DNA from: Bacillus sp. FJAT-14578
GTDB taxonomy: Bacteria; Bacillota; Bacilli; Bacillales; Bacillaceae_H
Direction of reading: 5' to 3'
DNA length: 64,000 bases
Assembly: GCF_000504165.1 (NCBI RefSeq)
Contig: NZ_KI632505.1
Span: forward strand, 806,001 to 870,000
Part shown: piece after piece, positions 27,154 to 36,806 of the stretch
Position numbering within the stretch: position 1 is the stretch's first letter
How the letters are laid out: each line of letters begins with the position of its first letter
Position numbers and translations under genes: made by a program
The notes under the pieces: generated by a model
The model's input: the letters and a program-made list of their open reading frames with translations, nothing else
The model's database searches: none
What the model was told of the DNA's origin: nothing

Positions 27154-27552
27154 GCGGTCACCTCCCTTATCATTATCATACAAGGAACATACGTTCGAAT
27201 CAAGGGAGGGTGGAAGATTTATCCTCTCTTTTCTTTCGACAAGAATCCGAGGGTTCTATCCAGACAAAAAAGCTGTTCGGCTGCCCCGAACCGACATTCA
27301 TCCCATCCCTACTCGCTGGGCTGTGCCCTTCACGCTCCTTGAGGAAGGGGAATTCTGCCGGACCATGTTAAAGTTGATATGGTGTTGCAAACGCAGCCAA
27401 TGCATTGACATGAATGATGAATGACTTTAGCACATTCTTTATGCGGGTTGATATATTTTAACATCTGAAATATCTTCATATCAATTGGATAAATAGATTA
27501 GTACCTCTTTCTATTTGCTTATCGGGTTTCAGTTTGAACCCGATTAAATACA

Positions 27553-27588
27553 AAAGATCCTCAGATTATATGAAATCGGAGGATCTTT
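27553..27588 (-). terminator. Terminator of the GntP-type permease / module C operon
   Basis: AAAGATCCTC pairs with GAGGATCTTT; the minus strand continues TTTTGTATTT. It lies 22 bases after the permease stop. Confidence 0.8.
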
Positions 27589-27609
27589 GATTATCCGAAC
27601 ACTTCGATG

Positions 27610-29070
27610 TTATACAATTGAAAAAGTAATGTAGACACCGATGACAAAGAATACAGCAATTGTTTTAATCAATGTAATGGCAAAGATGTCTTTATATGCT
27701 TGGCGATGAGTTAATCCTGTCACCGCAAGCAAAGTGATAACCGCTCCATTGTGGGGCAACGTGTCCAACCCGCCAGCAGCCATTGCGATGACACGATGTA
27801 AAACTTCCAAAGGAATATCAAACATGGCAGCTGCTTCTATATACTTCTCCGCCATCAAACTTAACGATATACTCATGCCGCCAGATCCAGAACCAGTGAT
27901 CCCGCACAAAATATTAGTCATTACGGCTCCATTGATTAACGGGTTCGTAAACATCCCAGTAAGAGAGTCTTGAATGGCTGTAAATCCAGGTAAAGAGGCA
28001 ATGACTCCTCCAAATCCATATTCAGCTGCGGTATTCATCGTAGCAAGAAGTGAACCGCTAATACCAATGTTAAGGCTGGAGGTAAAATTCAGTTTGACTG
28101 CTTTAACATTTAATAGGATGGTAGACACGATCCCAATGATAAGAGCCAACTCTACGGACCAAATACCAATTACCTTGGACATATCCACATTTCCATACGC
28201 TTCTAAGCCAATGACAGTAAAATCAAAGCCATTTGCATACCAGTGAGGAATGGACTCCGTAAAAAACTTATTCATCACACCTACTAACACTAACGGGAGA
28301 AAGGCTATCCAGTCTTTTCCTGTTACGGCCTCTCTAGATACTGCGGCCGAAGGAGCAGACACAGCCATAGCGCTGCCGGCTGCCATTTCTGATTCAGCGG
28401 CCTCCCATTCAATAGCCTTATCCCCTTTTCCATAGTACCCCTCACCATCGGCAGCCGCTTTACGTCGACATCTATCCAAGTACAGCATGCCAAATATGAA
28501 GATAAATAACGCTCCAATAATCCCCAATGTTGGTGCGGCATAAATGTCCGTTTTAAAGAATGTGGTCGGAATGACATTCTGGATTTGCGGAGATCCCGGA
28601 AGAGAATCCATAGAAAAGGTAAACGCACTAAATGCAATAGTTGCAGGAATTAACCGTTTTGGAATATTGGCTTCACGAAATAATTGGGCCGCAAACGGAT
28701 AAATCGCAAACACAGCGACAAACAAACTTACACCACTATAAGTCAGAATGGCTCCCATTAATACAATAGCCAGAATCGCTTGTTTAGCACCGATAAAACG
28801 GACAATAATCTTCGCGATTTTTTCGGCAACACCAGTTACTTCAACCAATTTACCAAAGATAGCACCTAGTAAAAAAACCGGGAAATACAATTTAATGAAT
28901 CCGACCAACTTCTCCATGAAAATATTGGAGAAGAAAGGAAGCACATATCCTGGATCGGTCAAAAATACGGCAAACAAAGCACACAGCGGCGCAAAAAGGA
29001 TAACAGAAAAACCTCGATAGGCGAAAAACATGAGTAATCCAAGTGAAATTAAAATAATCATTACATCCAT
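27610..29070 (-). CDS. GntP family organic-acid permease
   Basis: A 486-residue membrane protein with about 12-14 hydrophobic segments, of the GntP (gluconate:H+ symporter) superfamily, resembling members that move short organic acids. Conserved marks include GGLDTLPHNGAVITLL and ITGSGSGGMSI. A hydrophilic, Ala/Ser-rich loop near residues 210-245 is longer than usual. It lies 265 bases downstream of the carboxyltransferase gene and may be the last gene of module C, or have its own promoter; the sequence does not decide. The uptake of a branched or unsaturated acid for the ligase at 35102-36703 is a reasonable guess. Confidence 0.82.
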   Translation of the reverse strand: MDVMIILISLGLLMFFAYRGFSVILFAPLCALFAVFLTDPGYVLPFFSNIFMEKLVGFIKLYFPVFLLGAIFGKLVEVTGVAEKIAKIIVRFIGAKQAILAIVLMGAILTYSGVSLFVAVFAIYPFAAQLFREANIPKRLIPATIAFSAFTFSMDSLPGSPQIQNVIPTTFFKTDIYAAPTLGIIGALFIFIFGMLYLDRCRRKAAADGEGYYGKGDKAIEWEAAESEMAAGSAMAVSAPSAAVSREAVTGKDWIAFLPLVLVGVMNKFFTESIPHWYANGFDFTVIGLEAYGNVDMSKVIGIWSVELALIIGIVSTILLNVKAVKLNFTSSLNIGISGSLLATMNTAAEYGFGGVIASLPGFTAIQDSLTGMFTNPLINGAVMTNILCGITGSGSGGMSISLSLMAEKYIEAAAMFDIPLEVLHRVIAMAAGGLDTLPHNGAVITLLAVTGLTHRQAYKDIFAITLIKTIAVFFVIGVYITFSIV

Positions 29071-29335
29071 ATTTTATACTTTTCCCCTTTTATATGAGAG
29101 TTCATTATTATGTTATCCCTTGTTGGATTTCAGCCCATATCATTCTTTCCAATAACAATTACACGCTGCCAAATCAGTAATGTTAAGATGGATTTTTCTG
29201 AAATTCCATCCCTGATGGTTGCCACATTCCGAGAACTTAATAACGCTTTCTGAAACACACCTAGTATTTTACGGTTCACCCTATCTTCTTTAAGGGTCAC
29301 ATAAAGCCTGTTGCTTCATTAATATAATCCATCAA

Positions 29336-30880
29336 TTAGACTGGATAAACCGGGTGCTTTCGCTCGGAGAAGATAATGTCCTTCGATGAATACGCTTCAA
29401 AGCGCTTAATTAATTCATCACGCAATGAGTTGGCTGGAATGATTCCATCAATGATCATCTCGGAGGCTAGTCGGTAAATATCAATATCCTGCTTATATTC
29501 CTCCCGCTTTTGCTCAATGAAAGAGGCCCGTTCATGTTCCGGTAACCCGGCAATTTTATTGGCATAAACGGCATTCACTGCAGCCTCCGGTCCCATGACC
29601 GCAATTTGAGCCGTCGGTAAAGCAAGGCAACAATCCGGTTCAAATGCAGGACCACACATGGCATAAAGACCGGCTCCATATGCTTTACGAACGATAACCG
29701 AAATTTTGGGTACACTCGCTTCAGACATGGCGGAAATCATTTTTGCACCATGGCGAATGATTCCTGCCCGTTCTACCTTCGTACCGATCATAAAACCCGG
29801 GACATCAACGAGAAACAAAAGCGGAATATGGAACGCGTCACAAAGGGTAATAAATTTAGCTGCCTTATCCGCCGTATCGTGGAATAACACACCGCCCTTA
29901 ACCCGCGGCTGATTGGCAATGATACCGATCGGCTTGCCATCCATTCGAGCCAATCCCGTAATGAGTTCGCTGGCAAACAGCTTCTTGATCTCAAAAAATG
30001 ACCCTTCATCAATCATTCTATCGATGAGCTCGTACATGTTAAACGGAGTATTCTGATTAGATGGGATCAGCTCTTCCAGCGTTTTCTCGAATTGCTTTGG
30101 TTCCACCGCTTCCTGGACAGGCGGTTTTTCGGAAAAATTGGCAGGGAAATAAGAGAGGTAATCTCGGGCCATTGCAATGGCTTCTTCTTCACTTTTAGCC
30201 AGTATATCCCCGCATCCTGAAACAGAACAATGCATGCGGGCACCGCCCATCTCTTCCAACGTTACTTTTTCTCCAATCACCATCTCTGCCATCCTTGGAG
30301 AGCCAAGGTACATCGATGCATTGCCATCCACCATGATGACAATGTCACAAAATGCAGGGATGTAAGCACCCCCTGCCGCAGACGGACCAAACAAGATGCA
30401 GATTTGCGGAACTTTACCCGAAAATTTGACTTGATTGTAAAAGATTCGGCCAGCCCCGCGGCGCCCAGGAAACATTTCTACTTGATCCGTAATACGCGCC
30501 CCTGCAGAATCTACAAGGTAGATGAGCGGCACCTTCATTTTTTCAGCCGTTTCTTGAATCCGTATAATTTTCTCTACGGTCCGTGCTCCCCAAGAACCGG
30601 CTTTTATGGTGGAATCATTGGCCATCACACAAACAACCTGACCGTTGATTTTCCCCATTGCTGTCACTACTCCATCAGCCGGAAGATCCTCGGCCGAGCA
30701 GTTTGCAAATAGGGCATCCTCCAGCTCTGAACCCGGATCAAACAATAGTTTTAAGCGATCACGAACAAACAGTTTGCCCTGCTCGTGATTTTTCTGATGA
30801 TATTTAGGTGCTCCTCCTTTTTGAATCCGTTCCATTCTTTCCTGTAACGTTTGCTGCATGGGTTTCACATCAACTGACAT
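29336..30880 (-). CDS. Acyl-CoA carboxyltransferase (methylcrotonyl-/propionyl-CoA type)
   Basis: A 514-residue biotin-dependent carboxyltransferase that moves the carboxyl group from carboxybiotin to an acyl-CoA. Both crotonase-like halves are present, with glycine-rich oxyanion segments in FGPSAAGGAYIPAF and VRKAYGAGLYAMCG. It is the last of seven closely spaced genes that parallel the Bacillus yngI-yngHA-yngHB-yngG-yngF-yngE set. The HMG-CoA lyase beside it points to 3-methylcrotonyl-CoA as substrate, but propionyl-CoA carboxylases are close relatives. Confidence 0.9.
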   Translation of the reverse strand: MSVDVKPMQQTLQERMERIQKGGAPKYHQKNHEQGKLFVRDRLKLLFDPGSELEDALFANCSAEDLPADGVVTAMGKINGQVVCVMANDSTIKAGSWGARTVEKIIRIQETAEKMKVPLIYLVDSAGARITDQVEMFPGRRGAGRIFYNQVKFSGKVPQICILFGPSAAGGAYIPAFCDIVIMVDGNASMYLGSPRMAEMVIGEKVTLEEMGGARMHCSVSGCGDILAKSEEEAIAMARDYLSYFPANFSEKPPVQEAVEPKQFEKTLEELIPSNQNTPFNMYELIDRMIDEGSFFEIKKLFASELITGLARMDGKPIGIIANQPRVKGGVLFHDTADKAAKFITLCDAFHIPLLFLVDVPGFMIGTKVERAGIIRHGAKMISAMSEASVPKISVIVRKAYGAGLYAMCGPAFEPDCCLALPTAQIAVMGPEAAVNAVYANKIAGLPEHERASFIEQKREEYKQDIDIYRLASEMIIDGIIPANSLRDELIKRFEAYSSKDIIFSERKHPVYPV

Positions 30881-30911
30881 TATCCTTCCCCCTCTATTAA
30901 ACTAGTTTTGA

Positions 30912-31694
30912 TTATTCTCCAATAAATACAGGAGATCTTTTTTCCTTGAAAGCTTGTATTCCTTCTAACCGATCCTTCGTCGGAATGGTTAATTCATAGG
31001 CTTTTTGCTCAATGGAAAGCCCGGTGCTTAAATCTACATTCAATCCCTTATCAATAGAGAATTTTGCCTGAGTGATAGCAACGGGGGCATTGCGAACGAT
31101 TTGATTGGCTATATGTAATGCTTTATCCAGCAAGGATTCAGCGGGCATCACATACTCCACTAGCCCAATTTCCAGCGCTTCCCCAGCCTCCATCCGTCTG
31201 GCAGTGAAAATGAGCTCTTTGGCTCGTCCCTTCCCGATCAATCTCGGCAAGCGTTGTGTTCCGCCTGCGCCCGGAATAATTCCGAGTGAGGTCTCCGTAA
31301 GGCCGAACTTCGCTGTTTCTGAAGCAATCCGGATGTCACAAGCCAATGCCAATTCCGTTCCCCCTCCAAAAGCGACTCCGTTCACGACTGCGATGACCGG
31401 CTGTGGCAAAGCTTCTAATTCATTCATGCTCTCTCGAATCAGAGAAACGGTTTTACGTACCTGACTCGTATCCATTCCTGCCCGTTCTTTTAAATCTGCC
31501 CCTGCACAAAAGGCCTTCTCTCCGGCTCCGGTGATCATTACACAACGCACCGATCGATCAAATTTACATGCAGCAATTGCTTCTCGAAGTTCGTTCAACA
31601 TTTGGATTGATAATGAATTGGCAGCTTCCGGGCGATTTAAAGTAATGAGGGTAATTCCATTTTCCATTGTTGAGACCAACACAGCTTTATGCAT
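30912..31694 (-). CDS. Enoyl-CoA hydratase, probable methylglutaconyl-CoA hydratase
   Basis: A crotonase-fold hydratase of about 260 residues. I set the start at the ATG ending at 31694 behind AGGAGGG; a longer frame to 31727 lacks a site. AFCAGADLKE and AFGGGTELAL form the oxyanion hole, and both catalytic Glu residues are there (GGGTEL and FGLTET). It is placed between the HMG-CoA lyase and the carboxyltransferase like yngF, so hydration of 3-methylglutaconyl-CoA to HMG-CoA is the best inference. Confidence 0.88.
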   Translation of the reverse strand: MHKAVLVSTMENGITLITLNRPEAANSLSIQMLNELREAIAACKFDRSVRCVMITGAGEKAFCAGADLKERAGMDTSQVRKTVSLIRESMNELEALPQPVIAVVNGVAFGGGTELALACDIRIASETAKFGLTETSLGIIPGAGGTQRLPRLIGKGRAKELIFTARRMEAGEALEIGLVEYVMPAESLLDKALHIANQIVRNAPVAITQAKFSIDKGLNVDLSTGLSIEQKAYELTIPTKDRLEGIQAFKEKRSPVFIGE

Positions 31695-31733
31695 TATCTT
31701 TCTCCCTCCTATATGCGGATCGATCAACCTGAC

Positions 31734-32636
31734 CTACTCATTCACGCCGCAGATTTGAAGACTTCGGCTGGGTAAAGGCCTTCCTATCTTATCTTGAATA
31801 AAACGGGAGGCGGAAAGCAATTTTTCCTGATCCACCCCTGTATGGATCCCCATACTGTTCAGCATGTAAAGAAAATCATCTGTAGACACGTTGCCAGATG
31901 CACCAGGTGCATACGGGCATCCTCCCAACCCCCCAACGGAGGCATCGAATATGGTGATTCCCATGTCTAACGATACTAGAATATTAGCCAATGCCGTTCC
32001 ACGGGTATCATGAAAGTGTAAAGCAAATTTATCCGCAGGAAAACGCTTTAATAAAATCTCTAATACCCCTTGTACTTGCTTCGGATTCGCCGCACCGATG
32101 GTATCACCTAGAGATAACTCCCCAATTCCCATCTCAAATAACGTTTCCGATACCCTAATAACCTGGTCTGTATTAACGACACCTTCATAAGGACATCCGA
32201 ATACTGTTGAAATATATCCTCGGGCAGACTTTCCTGCTGAGAGGGATTGTTGTACCACTTCTCTTAAAATAGGAAATGTATCCTCAATCGATTTGTTAAT
32301 ATTTTTTCGATTATGCGTCTCACTGGCTGACATAAACACAGCCGCTTCATCGATGTTGGCTTCCAATGCCCGCTCCAGGCCTTGAGGATTCGGAACAAGA
32401 GCTGTATAGGTTACACCTGTCACACGATTAATGCCTGCTGCCACCGCCGCGGCATCGGAAAGGGCAGGAATCCATTTTGGATGGACAAAGGAAGTAATCT
32501 CGATATGTTTCAGTCCGCTGCAGGACAATTGATTGATCCATGCGATTTTATCCTCCGTCGAAACAAACACCTTCTCATTTTGTAACCCATCCCGCGGCCC
32601 TACTTCTTTTATCGTTACACTTGCCGGCCAGTTCAT
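31734..32636 (-). CDS. Hydroxymethylglutaryl-CoA lyase
   Basis: A 300-residue TIM-barrel lyase that splits HMG-CoA into acetyl-CoA and acetoacetate. The family signature GGLGGCPYAPGASGN with the catalytic Cys is present, as are the metal-site segments EVGPRDGLQNE and LHFHDTRGTA. The ATG ending at 32636 has AAGGGAG eight bases upstream. The gene lies 30 bases after the biotin carrier gene. Because it makes the pathway end in acetoacetate, it identifies module C as a leucine/isovalerate-type branch. Confidence 0.93.
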   Translation of the reverse strand: MNWPASVTIKEVGPRDGLQNEKVFVSTEDKIAWINQLSCSGLKHIEITSFVHPKWIPALSDAAAVAAGINRVTGVTYTALVPNPQGLERALEANIDEAAVFMSASETHNRKNINKSIEDTFPILREVVQQSLSAGKSARGYISTVFGCPYEGVVNTDQVIRVSETLFEMGIGELSLGDTIGAANPKQVQGVLEILLKRFPADKFALHFHDTRGTALANILVSLDMGITIFDASVGGLGGCPYAPGASGNVSTDDFLYMLNSMGIHTGVDQEKLLSASRFIQDKIGRPLPSRSLQICGVNE

Positions 32637-32666
32637 CGCCACGTCTCCCTTCTTCCCATTTGGGGT

Positions 32667-32879
32667 TTACTCAAATTCAACTAGTACATCTCCTTCATTC
32701 ACAAAATCACCTTCGTTGACTTTTACTTCTTTGACAGTCCCGCCGAATTCCGCTCCAATTGGAATCTCCATTTTCATCGATTCTAAGATGGCCACATCCT
32801 GCCCTTCCTCTACGTGATCTCCCGCTTTAACGAGAATTTTCCATACATTCCCTGCCATACTTGATAATACTTGACTCAT
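32667..32879 (-). CDS. Biotin carboxyl carrier protein (biotin/lipoyl attachment)
   Basis: A 70-residue stand-alone biotinyl domain. The biotinylated Lys is K36 in ESMKM. The ATG ending at 32879 is seven bases after AGGAGG; an ATG two codons earlier is too close to that site. It carries carboxybiotin between the biotin carboxylase just upstream (11 bases away) and the carboxyltransferase at the operon end. The split of carboxylase and carrier into two short proteins parallels YngHA/YngHB. Confidence 0.92.
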   Translation of the reverse strand: MSQVLSSMAGNVWKILVKAGDHVEEGQDVAILESMKMEIPIGAEFGGTVKEVKVNEGDFVNEGDVLVEFE

Positions 32880-32890
32880 CTTCATTCCTC

Positions 32891-34261
32891 CTATTTCACG
32901 CTATTCGTCGCGGTTCCTTGTTTTTCTTGTAAATACTTAGCCACAAAGCTGGTTGTCGTATCACCCGAACGGAATGCCGGGTGTGCCGCTACTTCTTGTA
33001 ACATCGGAATATTTGTTTTAATTCCAGAGACGTGATAGTTTGCCAGTGCATTTTGCAGATAATCAATCGCCTCGTCGCGATCCTTGCCCTTTACAATGAG
33101 TTTCGCAATCATAGGATCATAGAAAGGAGTGACGACCGATTGATCATGTACAGCTAATTCATGGCGAACTTCAGGACCTTCAGGTAATACTAACTTCGTT
33201 ATTGTCCCGGGAGATGGAAAAAATGTTTTAGGATCTTCCGCATAGATTCTTACTTCAATCGCATGGCCTTCACGTTTAACATCAGCCTGCGTAAAATTCA
33301 ATGAATCACCGGCCGCAATCCGCAGCTGCTCTGCAACCAAATCTAAACCAGTAATTTCTTCCGTGACCGGATGTTCCACTTGCAGGCGTGTATTCATTTC
33401 AAGAAAATAGAAATTCTTATCCTCATCAACCAAAAACTCGACCGTACCGGCATTTCGATATCCGATTGATTGAGCTGCCTTTACTGACGCCTCTCCCATT
33501 TTGCTGCGGGTCCCTTCATCTAGAAACGATGAGGGAGCTTCCTCCACCACCTTCTGATGACGACGCTGTACCGAGCATTCACGTTCCCATAAGTAAACGG
33601 TATCGCCAAATCCATCAGCCAGAATTTGAATCTCAATATGTCTCGGGTTCTCTACATATTTTTCTATATACATGGCACCGTCACCAAAAAAGTCTGTCGC
33701 TCGTTTTTGATTTCCTCCAAATGCCTTGCGAATTTCATCTGCGCTGCGAACAACCTGCATCCCAATACCGCCTCCACCTGCTGAGGCTTTGAGCATAACC
33801 GGGTAACCCATGCGATCGGCCACTTGCACCGCTTCCTCCGCATCAGCTAATGGGTACGTTATACCAGGAACGACTGGAACACCGGCTTCTTCCATCGCTT
33901 TGCGTGATTCAATTTTGCTGCCCATTCGGGAAATCACTTCAGGAGACGGACCAATGAACACAAGGCCCTCTTCCTCACAACGACGGGCAAATTCAGCATT
34001 TTCGGACAGAAGTCCATAACCTGGATGGATAGCTTCTGCTTTTGATTCTCTTGCGATATGTAAAATCTTATCCATATTGACATAGCTTTCGGAAACACGC
34101 GGTCCCCCAAGCAGATAGGATTCATCAGCCATTTTTACATGTGGAGCTTGAGAATCGGCTTCTGAATAGACAGCGACCGTTTGAATTCCAAGTGATTTGC
34201 ATGTACGAATGATTCGAACCGCTATTTCTCCTCTATTGGCAATTAACAGTTTTTTAAACAT
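32891..34261 (-). CDS. Biotin carboxylase subunit of an acyl-CoA carboxylase
   Basis: A 456-residue ATP-grasp biotin carboxylase of AccC length. IANRGEIAVRIIRT begins the N-terminal fold, the ATP-binding glycine-rich stretch is KASAGGGGIGM, and EMNTRLQVEHPVTE holds catalytic residues. It carboxylates the biotin of the adjacent carrier with bicarbonate and ATP. It lies 16 bases downstream of an enoyl-CoA hydratase gene within module C, so it serves the operon's acyl-CoA carboxylase, not fatty acid synthesis. Confidence 0.92.
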   Translation of the reverse strand: MFKKLLIANRGEIAVRIIRTCKSLGIQTVAVYSEADSQAPHVKMADESYLLGGPRVSESYVNMDKILHIARESKAEAIHPGYGLLSENAEFARRCEEEGLVFIGPSPEVISRMGSKIESRKAMEEAGVPVVPGITYPLADAEEAVQVADRMGYPVMLKASAGGGGIGMQVVRSADEIRKAFGGNQKRATDFFGDGAMYIEKYVENPRHIEIQILADGFGDTVYLWERECSVQRRHQKVVEEAPSSFLDEGTRSKMGEASVKAAQSIGYRNAGTVEFLVDEDKNFYFLEMNTRLQVEHPVTEEITGLDLVAEQLRIAAGDSLNFTQADVKREGHAIEVRIYAEDPKTFFPSPGTITKLVLPEGPEVRHELAVHDQSVVTPFYDPMIAKLIVKGKDRDEAIDYLQNALANYHVSGIKTNIPMLQEVAAHPAFRSGDTTTSFVAKYLQEKQGTATNSVK

Positions 34262-34277
34262 CTTTCATCCCCCCATT

Positions 34278-35069
34278 TTATCTGTGAGTAAACTTTGGTT
34301 TTCTTTTCTCAATAAATGCCGTAACCCCTTCTCTGACATCCTCTGTTTGGAATACTTGTCCAAAATATTTGGCCTCAATATGAAGTCCCTCCTCAAGAGG
34401 TACAGTGCCTCCCTCCATAATGGCTTTTTTCATTAAAGAAAGGGACGGAAGGGAAAACTGTGAGATTCGTTTGGCTACTTCTTTTGCTTTTTCAAGAGCC
34501 CTTCCTTGAGGAACAACAAAGTTAACCAATCCTATGTTTTTTGCTTCATGAGCCGTAATGGGCTCACCCATAAACATCATTTCTTTCGCCTTTCCTTCTC
34601 CAATCAATCGGGGAAGACGCTGGGATCCCCCCGCTCCCGGAAATAATCCTAATTTAACTTCTGGAAGACCAATCAGAACTTGCTCTTCGGCAACCCTCAA
34701 ATCACAGGAAAGGGCCAGTTCACATCCTCCGCCTAAAGCCAACCCATTAATTGCAGCAATGGTCGGCTTCAAGAGACGATCAATTTTATTGAGAGGATGT
34801 TGAAGCCACTTCGATTTCGTTTCAGCATACCCCGCACCTTTTCCCATCCATTCAGGGAATTCTTTGATGTTGCCGCCTGCAACAAACGATTTATCTCCAT
34901 TGCCTGTGATAATAACCACAATCACTTCCGGGTCACGTTCTACTTCCTCCATCACTTCTGTCAATTGTTGTATGACATCGGAACTTAACGTATTAACCGG
35001 TGGATTATCAATCATGACTGTAGCGATTCCTTCTTCTTTGAGCCAATAGACTACACTTTCATAAGCCAT
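34278..35069 (-). CDS. Enoyl-CoA hydratase/isomerase family protein
   Basis: A 263-residue crotonase-fold enzyme with KSFVAGGNIKE and LGGGCELAL forming the oxyanion hole. Both catalytic Glu positions are kept (GGGCEL and GLPEVKLGL), so hydratase activity is likely. The ATG has AGAGGGGAG upstream. In Bacillus yng operons an acyl-CoA dehydrogenase occupies the corresponding region; here a second hydratase replaces it, which suggests that module C starts from an already unsaturated acid or uses a dehydrogenase encoded elsewhere. Confidence 0.87.
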   Translation of the reverse strand: MAYESVVYWLKEEGIATVMIDNPPVNTLSSDVIQQLTEVMEEVERDPEVIVVIITGNGDKSFVAGGNIKEFPEWMGKGAGYAETKSKWLQHPLNKIDRLLKPTIAAINGLALGGGCELALSCDLRVAEEQVLIGLPEVKLGLFPGAGGSQRLPRLIGEGKAKEMMFMGEPITAHEAKNIGLVNFVVPQGRALEKAKEVAKRISQFSLPSLSLMKKAIMEGGTVPLEEGLHIEAKYFGQVFQTEDVREGVTAFIEKRKPKFTHR

Positions 35070-35101
35070 AAGAATCTCCCCTCTTTAACCATTCATAACC
35101 G

Positions 35102-36703
35102 TTAAACATTTCGTTTCACTAAATAGCCTGCCTTTTCACGATCCCAGGCTGCTCCTACTCCATCTTCCTTTAATTTGAATTTTTGTATACGCTCTGTTGC
35201 TGTCTTTGGAAAAGAATCGACATACTGAACATAACGCGGGATCATAAAGTATGCCATCCGCTCTTCACACCATTTGATGACCTCTTCATAAGTCACTGAT
35301 TCTCCTTCCTTAAGGGCGATATAAATCTTTACATCCTCTTCTCCAACTTCTGAAGGAACACCAACGGCCGCAGATTCGAGTACTTTCGGATGATCATTTA
35401 CAATCTTTTCAATTTCCCAAGAAGAAATATTCTCTCCACGGCGTCTTATACACTGTTTCAAGCGATCACAGAAATAGAGATAGCCGTCTTCGTCTTCATA
35501 TCCCCGGTCCCCAGTGTGAAACCATCCATCCTTCATCGCTTCTTCTGTTTTGTCCGGCATTTTATAATACCCTTCCATTAGGGAATGGGGCTCCAAAGGC
35601 TGAATTAAGATTTCTCCGGTCTCCCCCGGTTGTAAGCGCTTCCCATTTTCATCGACAACCTTTGTATCTATATAAGGAAAGGGATGACCAATTGATGGAA
35701 CACGATTGGCTTCCAAAGGGTTCGATACACAAAAGCCTGTTGTTTCCGTCAGTCCATAACCTTCCACGATTTTGACTCCAAAACGTTCTTCAAAGCGATT
35801 CCAAAACTCCTTCGGTGTAGCAGCACAGGCGGTCAATCTTGCGGGATTGTGAGAATCATCCTCTTTTTCTGGCTGCTTACAGAGAATAGGAATCATTGAA
35901 CCTAATGAATTAAAAATCGTCGCACCATGGAATCTAATTTCATCCCAAAAGCGCGAGGCACTGAACCTTTTACTTAGTGCGATTGTCGCGTTAGAATGGA
36001 TGGCACCTAGTGTCGTATGGGCCTGCGCATTGATATGAAATAAAGGCAGCGTTGTAAAAAGGATATCTTCTGAACGAGCACTAATCATACGATCGGCAAA
36101 TGCTTGACCTGAGTTGACATAAGCTGCATGGCTTAACATGACTCCTTTAGGCAGGCCTGTTGTCCCAGAAGTATAGAGGATACTATTAATCGTTTCTTGA
36201 GAAAGATTGGGGTCAGGTAAGTGTTCACGATTCGTTTTCAACAATTCTGCTAGATTGATTGTAGAAACCTCTGTATCATTTTCATCTTTGACAATGCTGC
36301 CATTATGCTCCCGAATAATAACCTTGATCTGTTTTGGCAAGAAAGACAGACAGGAGACGATTTGTTTAACAAACTCCTTGTCTGTTACTATAACTTTACA
36401 ATCTGAATGCGAGAGAATATACTGCAAGCCTTCCCCTTTTAAATGAACATTGAGCGGAACAAGGATTGCCCCTAAAAATGATAATCCAAACCAAATATTA
36501 AGGTATTCAGGAGAATTATTTAACATGACGCAAACCTTATCATCTTTCCGAATACCCATTTCGTAGAATCCCGCTGCCGTTTTGACGATACGATTATACA
36601 GTTCTTCATAAGTAATCCTTTGCTGCTCAAATTGCAGATATACTTTATCTGGTGTATTTTCAATTCTTCGCATTAAAAATTGAGCCAAGTTCATCTTATC
36701 CAA
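35102..36703 (-). CDS. AMP-forming acyl-CoA synthetase
   Basis: A 533-residue adenylate-forming ligase that activates a carboxylic acid to its CoA ester. The phosphate loop is YTSGTTGLPKG, followed by GYGLTETTG and TGDRGYEDEDG, and the C-terminal catalytic Lys is in RIQKFK. I keep the TTG start ending at 36703 because AAAGGAG lies eight bases upstream; an ATG three codons later is farther from it. It is the first gene after the module C sigma-54 promoter, so its acid substrate is probably the inducer or parent compound of the pathway. Confidence 0.9.
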   Translation of the reverse strand: MDKMNLAQFLMRRIENTPDKVYLQFEQQRITYEELYNRIVKTAAGFYEMGIRKDDKVCVMLNNSPEYLNIWFGLSFLGAILVPLNVHLKGEGLQYILSHSDCKVIVTDKEFVKQIVSCLSFLPKQIKVIIREHNGSIVKDENDTEVSTINLAELLKTNREHLPDPNLSQETINSILYTSGTTGLPKGVMLSHAAYVNSGQAFADRMISARSEDILFTTLPLFHINAQAHTTLGAIHSNATIALSKRFSASRFWDEIRFHGATIFNSLGSMIPILCKQPEKEDDSHNPARLTACAATPKEFWNRFEERFGVKIVEGYGLTETTGFCVSNPLEANRVPSIGHPFPYIDTKVVDENGKRLQPGETGEILIQPLEPHSLMEGYYKMPDKTEEAMKDGWFHTGDRGYEDEDGYLYFCDRLKQCIRRRGENISSWEIEKIVNDHPKVLESAAVGVPSEVGEEDVKIYIALKEGESVTYEEVIKWCEERMAYFMIPRYVQYVDSFPKTATERIQKFKLKEDGVGAAWDREKAGYLVKRNV

Positions 36704-36806
36704 GCCAAACTCTCCTTTTTTCCATGGGATCGATCCCCTTTCTCCCTAATAAGAAATCCAACAACGTCTGCTAGAATCACTTTTTGTTTTTCTAACTTAT
36801 TTAATA

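Larger units (their letters stand above)
25709..27367 (-). mobile_element. IS200/IS605-type tnpB-only element, copy 1
   Basis: The bounds are set by comparing three copies in the window. The right end is the shared ATGAACCTCCCCCACC (plus strand), which carries a CCCCCACCT/AGGTGGGGG hairpin. The left end is at the shared CATRGTCC next to a TTTAA motif (minus strand). There is no tnpA and there are no target duplications, as expected for this family. It contains tnpB and a 3' region of about 260 bases that should encode the guide RNA. It lies between the truncated tartrate dehydrogenase gene and the GntP-type permease gene. Confidence 0.87.

Noticed and set aside
29120-29180. TTGGCAGCG...TAATTG upstream of the GntP-type permease, tested as a fourth sigma-54 promoter
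   Set aside because: The -24 half fits but the -12 GC is missing.
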